A stretch of DNA of 64,000 nucleotides from the NCBI RefSeq assembly GCF_900100015.1, contig NZ_FNDD01000020.1, forward strand, positions 1 to 64,000. Direction: 5' to 3'. The notes beneath the pieces were generated by a model. That model searched no databases. It was given only the letters and a program-made list of their open reading frames with translations, and was not told the origin of the DNA. Each line of letters begins with the position of its first letter. Position 1 is the first letter of the stretch. The stretch is from Vibrio xiamenensis (GTDB lineage: Bacteria; Pseudomonadota; Gammaproteobacteria; Enterobacterales; Vibrionaceae). The position numbers and the translations under genes were made by a program. Positions 60,227 through 64,000 of this stretch are shown in pieces.

Positions 60227-61693
60227 ATGAAAGTCAGCTTTTCCGAACTCTCTCTTCCCCAAACCGGCAGCCTCGCTTTATGTGTCGGTGGGGACGGCTC
60301 GCTGTGCGCACTTGGCGCTCAACTTGATGCGCTCACTCAAGGTGCATTAACGCGTGCAATGAAAGTTGAGAAGTTCAGTGGTGAGGCACAAAGCTGGCTG
60401 AGCATCGTTGCACCAGCACACACTGACCTTGATCGTGTGATTTTGCTTGGTACCGGCGAAGCTTCAATTCTGGACATCGAAAATGCCGGTGGTGTACTGG
60501 CGCAGAAAGCAGAGAGCCTTGCACTCAGAGAGGTTTTTGTTGCACTTGCGGATAGCGAGCAGGCTGCCCATTTCGCATACGGCGCGCAGCTTGGTGGTTA
60601 CCGCTTTGATAAATATCGAACGCTTGAAGCGCTTAAGGCTCGCTGCGTACTGGAAACCATGACCGTTGCAACTACTGATGCTGAAAAAGCGCTGCAAGCT
60701 TATATGCCGCTTGATGCTTCTGCTGTTGGGATTGCTCTGACTCGCGATTTGGTATGGGAGCCAGCCAATGTGTTGACCACCGAAGCGTTTGCCGAGCTTT
60801 GCCAAACTCTCACGCCATACGGCCTAGAAGTGGAAGTGATTGATAGCAAGCAGATGGCCGCGCTTGGTATGGGCGCAATGCTTGGTGTTGGCCAAGGCTC
60901 GATGTACGAAACCCTGATGGTGGTTATCAAGCACAATGGCGGCGCACAAGGACAATCTCCGATTGCATTCTTGGGTAAAGGTGTGGTGTTTGACAGTGGC
61001 GGTTTGTCACTCAAACCAAACTCCTCAATGAACACCATGAAAGAGGATATGGGCGGTGCCGGTACAGTGGCGGGACTGATGGTGACACTGGCTAAACGCC
61101 AAGCCAAAGTCAATGCGATTGGTGTGTTGGGTCTGGTTGAAAACATGCCAAGCGATAAAGCTCAGCGCCCAAGTGATGTGGTAACCACCATGTCTGGACA
61201 AACGGTTGAAGTGATGAACACCGATGCCGAAGGTCGTTTAGTGCTGTGTGACCTGCTGACCTACACGCAACGCACCTTTAAGCCGCGCGCAATGTTTGAT
61301 TTAGCGACTTTAACCGGCGCGATCATTACCGCACTTGGTGACGAGATGTCGGGGATTTTCTCTAACCATGACGAACTCGCTGCGCAAGTGACTCGCGCGG
61401 GTGAGTTGGAAGGCGAGTTAGTGTGGAAGATGCCACTCGGTGATAGCTTTAAGCGTCTGCTTAAGAGCGAGATAGCAGATATGCGTAACAACGGCACCAA
61501 GCTAGGTGTGGGTGGCTCAAGTGTTGCCGCGCAGTTTTTGCACAACTTCATTGAAAACGACACGCCTTGGGTTCACCTTGATATTGCAGGTACCGCGTGG
61601 CGTTCAGACAATTTACCAACCAAGCCAAAAGGGGCCACCGGTTTTGGCCTGCGCTTACTTGACCGCTTAGTGAAAGAGCAGTTTGAAGACTGA
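60227..61693 (+). CDS. M17-family leucyl aminopeptidase
   Basis: 488 residues. The C-terminal catalytic domain shows GKGVVFDSGGLSLKP and the family signature NTDAEGRLVL, holding the two-metal site. It removes N-terminal residues from peptides in the cytoplasm. The N-terminal domain differs from that of PepA, so it may be a second, specialised copy rather than the housekeeping PepA, which may also act as a DNA-binding protein. Upstream palindromes suggest regulation with the nic genes. The true substrate is unknown. Confidence 0.92.
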   Translation: MKVSFSELSLPQTGSLALCVGGDGSLCALGAQLDALTQGALTRAMKVEKFSGEAQSWLSIVAPAHTDLDRVILLGTGEASILDIENAGGVLAQKAESLALREVFVALADSEQAAHFAYGAQLGGYRFDKYRTLEALKARCVLETMTVATTDAEKALQAYMPLDASAVGIALTRDLVWEPANVLTTEAFAELCQTLTPYGLEVEVIDSKQMAALGMGAMLGVGQGSMYETLMVVIKHNGGAQGQSPIAFLGKGVVFDSGGLSLKPNSSMNTMKEDMGGAGTVAGLMVTLAKRQAKVNAIGVLGLVENMPSDKAQRPSDVVTTMSGQTVEVMNTDAEGRLVLCDLLTYTQRTFKPRAMFDLATLTGAIITALGDEMSGIFSNHDELAAQVTRAGELEGELVWKMPLGDSFKRLLKSEIADMRNNGTKLGVGGSSVAAQFLHNFIENDTPWVHLDIAGTAWRSDNLPTKPKGATGFGLRLLDRLVKEQFED

Positions 61694-61752
61694 TTTAAGC
61701 TATGGTTTTTCAAGTTAAGGCTTTTTAAGCTTTAAGCTTTAAGCTAGGTTTT

Positions 61753-61774
61753 GCGAGCGCCTCTCGGCGCTCGC
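61753..61774 (+). terminator. Hairpin after the M17 peptidase gene
   Basis: GCGAGCGCC pairs with GGCGCTCGC around TCTC, followed by only a weak T-stretch. Read-through to the next peptidase gene is possible. Confidence 0.6.
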
Positions 61775-61819
61775 TTTGATTGTGTTAAGCCAAGTCATTA
61801 AGGATCGAACCCTTTCAGC

Positions 61820-62902
61820 ATGGACTATTTTTACTCTCGACTTGAACCGCTGCTTCGCCGCTGGCGCGATGAAAAACGCATTGGGTTTCGTCATTTTTCC
61901 AGCGGGCCGAATAACCGCATTAGCGATGTAGCTGGCGTGACCGTTGGTCACTCGACCCTTAATAATCGCGACTGTCAGACAGGCGTAACCGCTATTCTCC
62001 CAACTCAAAATAATCTCTATCAGCAGCCACTGCCGTGCGGTGTGGCGGTTCTCAACGGTTTTGCCAAGCCAATCGGTTTAGTGCAAATCGAAGAACTGGG
62101 CGTGATTGAAACGCCGATCGTACTCACCAATACGCTGTGTGTCGGGCGTGGATTTAGCGGCGCGGCGCAATACATGATTGAGCAAAACCCAGAGATTGGC
62201 CGCGCGCTACCAACCGTAAATCCTGTGGTGCTGGAGTGTAACGACGGTTACCTCAATGACATTCAAGCCATGGCGGTGAGCGAAGACTTGGTGGTACAAA
62301 CGTTAAAAAATACGCACGCAGAATTTAAGCGTGGCAGCGTTGGTGCCGGACGCGGTATGAGCTGCTTTGCCATGAAAGGTGGCATTGGCACCAGTTCGTG
62401 TTATGTGCCTGAATTGGACGCGACGCTTGGCGTGCTGGTATTGGCCAATTTCGGGGCTCTGCCGGCGCTGCTTTTAGAAGGCATTGCGCTTGGCGAGGAG
62501 ATCGAACGGGCGATGCGCGAGCCAATGTCGCAAGAGGATAAAGGCTCGATCATTATCATTATGGCGACCGATGCGCCGCTGTCTGCTCGTCAGCTAAAGC
62601 GAATTGCAAAACGGGCAGGCGCAGGTCTTGGCCGACTTGGCAGCTATTGGGGGCACGGCTCTGGTGATATCGCATTGGCATTTTCAACCGCGCCACAATC
62701 AGCAGAGGAACAATCAACAGAGGCAAAATCAGCCGAGCTTTCAGACCAGCAACTCGACCCACTGCTGCATGCAGCCGCTGAAGGCACCGAACAGGCGGTT
62801 ATCGATGCGTTGCTGCAAGCCACAAGTGTCAGAGGTTTTGGCGGGAATTTTCGAACTTCGCTCAGTGAAGTGCTCGACATTCTGTGTCGAAAATATTTGT
62901 AA
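61820..62902 (+). CDS. S58-family (DmpA/P1) peptidase
   Basis: 360 residues. DmpA-type N-terminal nucleophile peptidases are made as precursors and self-cleave to expose Ser or Thr; the cleavage region here is KGGIGTSS (near residue 193-200). The start pattern SDVAGVTVGHSTLNN is the family hallmark. Known members release N-terminal L-residues, some D-residues or beta-peptides. A Ser/Glu-rich insert (about 292-312) precedes the last 50 residues. Only a distant AAGGAT is upstream of the ATG. It is one of three peptidase genes on this strand. Confidence 0.87.
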   Translation: MDYFYSRLEPLLRRWRDEKRIGFRHFSSGPNNRISDVAGVTVGHSTLNNRDCQTGVTAILPTQNNLYQQPLPCGVAVLNGFAKPIGLVQIEELGVIETPIVLTNTLCVGRGFSGAAQYMIEQNPEIGRALPTVNPVVLECNDGYLNDIQAMAVSEDLVVQTLKNTHAEFKRGSVGAGRGMSCFAMKGGIGTSSCYVPELDATLGVLVLANFGALPALLLEGIALGEEIERAMREPMSQEDKGSIIIIMATDAPLSARQLKRIAKRAGAGLGRLGSYWGHGSGDIALAFSTAPQSAEEQSTEAKSAELSDQQLDPLLHAAAEGTEQAVIDALLQATSVRGFGGNFRTSLSEVLDILCRKYL

Positions 62903-63013
62903 ACTCAAATTCAACAACAAAACATCGTTAACTAAACTATTGTTTAAAAATGAATAGTTTAAAGTTGTTCATAAACAGAACTATTAAAATAACAGGCTCA
63001 ACAAAGGAACGTG

Positions 63014-63835
63014 ATGAAAATATTTATCTCCGCAGATATTGAAGGCATTGCTGGCGTGTGCGCGCCAGAGCAGTGCCGCGCGGGTAACATCGAGTATGAA
63101 AAAGCGCGCGCGTTGATGGAGCAAGAAGTCAATGCGGCTATCGCCGGCGCTTTTGAAGCAGGTGCGACGCATGTTGTGGTGGCGGATAGCCACGGTTCAA
63201 TGACCAACTTACGCTCGGCGTATCTGGATCCGCGTGCTGAGCTGATTCAAAGCAAACCGCGACCTTTTTCTATGGTGGAAGGGATTGACCATCAACATTT
63301 CGATGGCCTTTTTCTTATCGGCTATCACAGCGCAGCGGGCGAGCAGGGCGTGCTCGCTCATACGATTAATGGCGCGGCTTTCTACCGAGTGACTGTCAAT
63401 GGTTTAGCCATGGCCGAAGCAGACCTTTACAGCGCCAGTGCATTAGAACATGGCACGCCGCTGCTTCTGGTGTCTGGCGATGACAAACTGCAAAGCTGGA
63501 TAGAAAAACGCTATCCGGGCGTGAGTTACTGCTGCGTGAAACGCGCTATCACCACAACATCAGCGCAATCGCTTAGCCCGCAATCGGCGCAGCAGCAAAT
63601 TCATGCGGCGGCGTTTGAGGCGGTCAATCGGCTGACCACCACGGCAAATACTTTGCTTAAGCCCCCGTATCATTTACAACTTGAGGCAACCAAACCGGTG
63701 ATGGCGGATGTGTTTGCGCTCATCCCAGGTGTTGAGCAGCTTGATGCCCGCACTGTGAGTTACACCGCGTCGGAGATGAAAACCTTAATCAGTTTACTTG
63801 GCGCCTTCTCTTATCTCGCGAGCACTCAAAGCTAA
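63014..63835 (+). CDS. M55-family D-aminopeptidase (DppA-like)
   Basis: 273 residues from ATG 63014. The zinc-site residues of Bacillus DppA are present at near-identical places: D8 and E10 (SADIEG), H60 (ADSHGS), H105 (GYHSAA) and E135 (LAMAEADL). DppA releases D-Ala and other D-residues from short peptides and usually sits beside dipeptide transport genes. Here it sits with M17 and S58 peptidases. A terminator follows. Substrate inferred as D-residue peptides. Confidence 0.92.
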   Translation: MKIFISADIEGIAGVCAPEQCRAGNIEYEKARALMEQEVNAAIAGAFEAGATHVVVADSHGSMTNLRSAYLDPRAELIQSKPRPFSMVEGIDHQHFDGLFLIGYHSAAGEQGVLAHTINGAAFYRVTVNGLAMAEADLYSASALEHGTPLLLVSGDDKLQSWIEKRYPGVSYCCVKRAITTTSAQSLSPQSAQQQIHAAAFEAVNRLTTTANTLLKPPYHLQLEATKPVMADVFALIPGVEQLDARTVSYTASEMKTLISLLGAFSYLASTQS

Positions 63836-63856
63836 ACGGCGCAATAAAATGCAAGA

Positions 63857-63887
63857 AGCCCCGTTATTTCATCGCGATAACGGGGCT
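63857..63887 (+). terminator. Terminator after the M55 peptidase gene
   Basis: AGCCCCGTTAT pairs perfectly with ATAACGGGGCT around nine bases; only a weak T-stretch follows. Confidence 0.75.
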
Positions 63888-64000
63888 CTTGTCATTGGAT
63901 ATAAGTTTCCAAGACTGGGTGTTTCTAACACCAACAGCTTGTCATTAAAATTAAAACTCGTGGCTAGTGAAACCACGGTTCACCTAATGAGTATGCCGAA

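Noticed and set aside
61720..61746. TTTAAGC/AAGCTTT short direct repeats after the M17 gene
   Set aside because: Simple low-complexity DNA of three short copies with no dyad or conserved spacing.

Overview
The window looks like part of a Vibrio-type gammaproteobacterial chromosome. The glucokinase, Mdl-type exporter pair, TctCBA transporter, DabAB pair and CSS-type EAL protein all read like Vibrionaceae proteins, codon use is even across the window, and Shine-Dalgarno sites are of the AAGGAG type. The genus assignment is inferred from protein character, not from a marker gene. No rRNA, tRNA, CRISPR array, insertion sequence or prophage was seen.

Layout. Bases 1-13642 are the 3' end of a nonribosomal peptide synthetase (NRPS) locus: a 5'-truncated NRPS, a second NRPS of about 2720 residues ending in two thioesterases, and a PvdE/SyrD-type ABC exporter. 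Adenylation codes read by eye predict Leu, Leu, Ser as the last three residues, and a dual condensation/epimerisation domain predicts that the second Leu becomes D-Leu. Bases 13.9-19.3 kb are a mixed accessory stretch: two GNAT acetyltransferases, a Bax-inhibitor-1 family membrane protein, an acidic RTX-like protein, a broken gene, a small secreted acidic protein and an EamA exporter. Bases 19.6-24.9 kb form a catabolic locus: a DeoR-type HTH fused to a ribokinase-type sugar kinase, a DHDPS/KDG-aldolase family enzyme, and a tripartite tricarboxylate transporter (tctC-tctB-tctA). A LysR regulator and a secreted esterase follow.

Bases 27.1-31.9 kb carry dabB-dabA (energy-coupled inorganic carbon uptake) with a divergent LysR gene. 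Bases 32-40 kb hold two small uncharacterised genes separated by a 16-bp tandem repeat, glk, a heterodimeric ABC exporter and a YeeE/YedE sulfur transporter. Bases 40.3-43.4 kb hold an EAL phosphodiesterase whose 3' end overlaps a convergent molybdenum-cofactor cytidylyltransferase gene, which sits in an operon with an XdhC-type maturation factor.

Bases 43.9-59.9 kb encode a complete aerobic nicotinate degradation route: NicA/NicB (nicotinate to 6-hydroxynicotinate), NicC (to 2,5-dihydroxypyridine), NicX (to N-formylmaleamate), NicD (to maleamate), NicF (to maleate) and NicE (to fumarate). TetR (NicS-like) and MarR (NicR-like) regulators lie within it, and so does a branched-chain-amino-acid-type ABC transporter. 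No NicT permease or NicP porin is visible, so the ABC system is the likely importer of nicotinate or a related compound. The XdhC and cytidylyltransferase genes upstream would supply the cofactor for NicB. Bases 60.2-63.8 kb hold three peptidases of unrelated families: M17 leucyl aminopeptidase, S58/DmpA and M55 D-aminopeptidase.

The least expected signals are: palindromes shared among nic promoters, including a GTGCA-type motif also found before the M17 peptidase gene; the HTH-kinase fusion with a possible internal start; the five-unit 16-bp tandem repeat; and the predicted D-Leu-containing peptide line.
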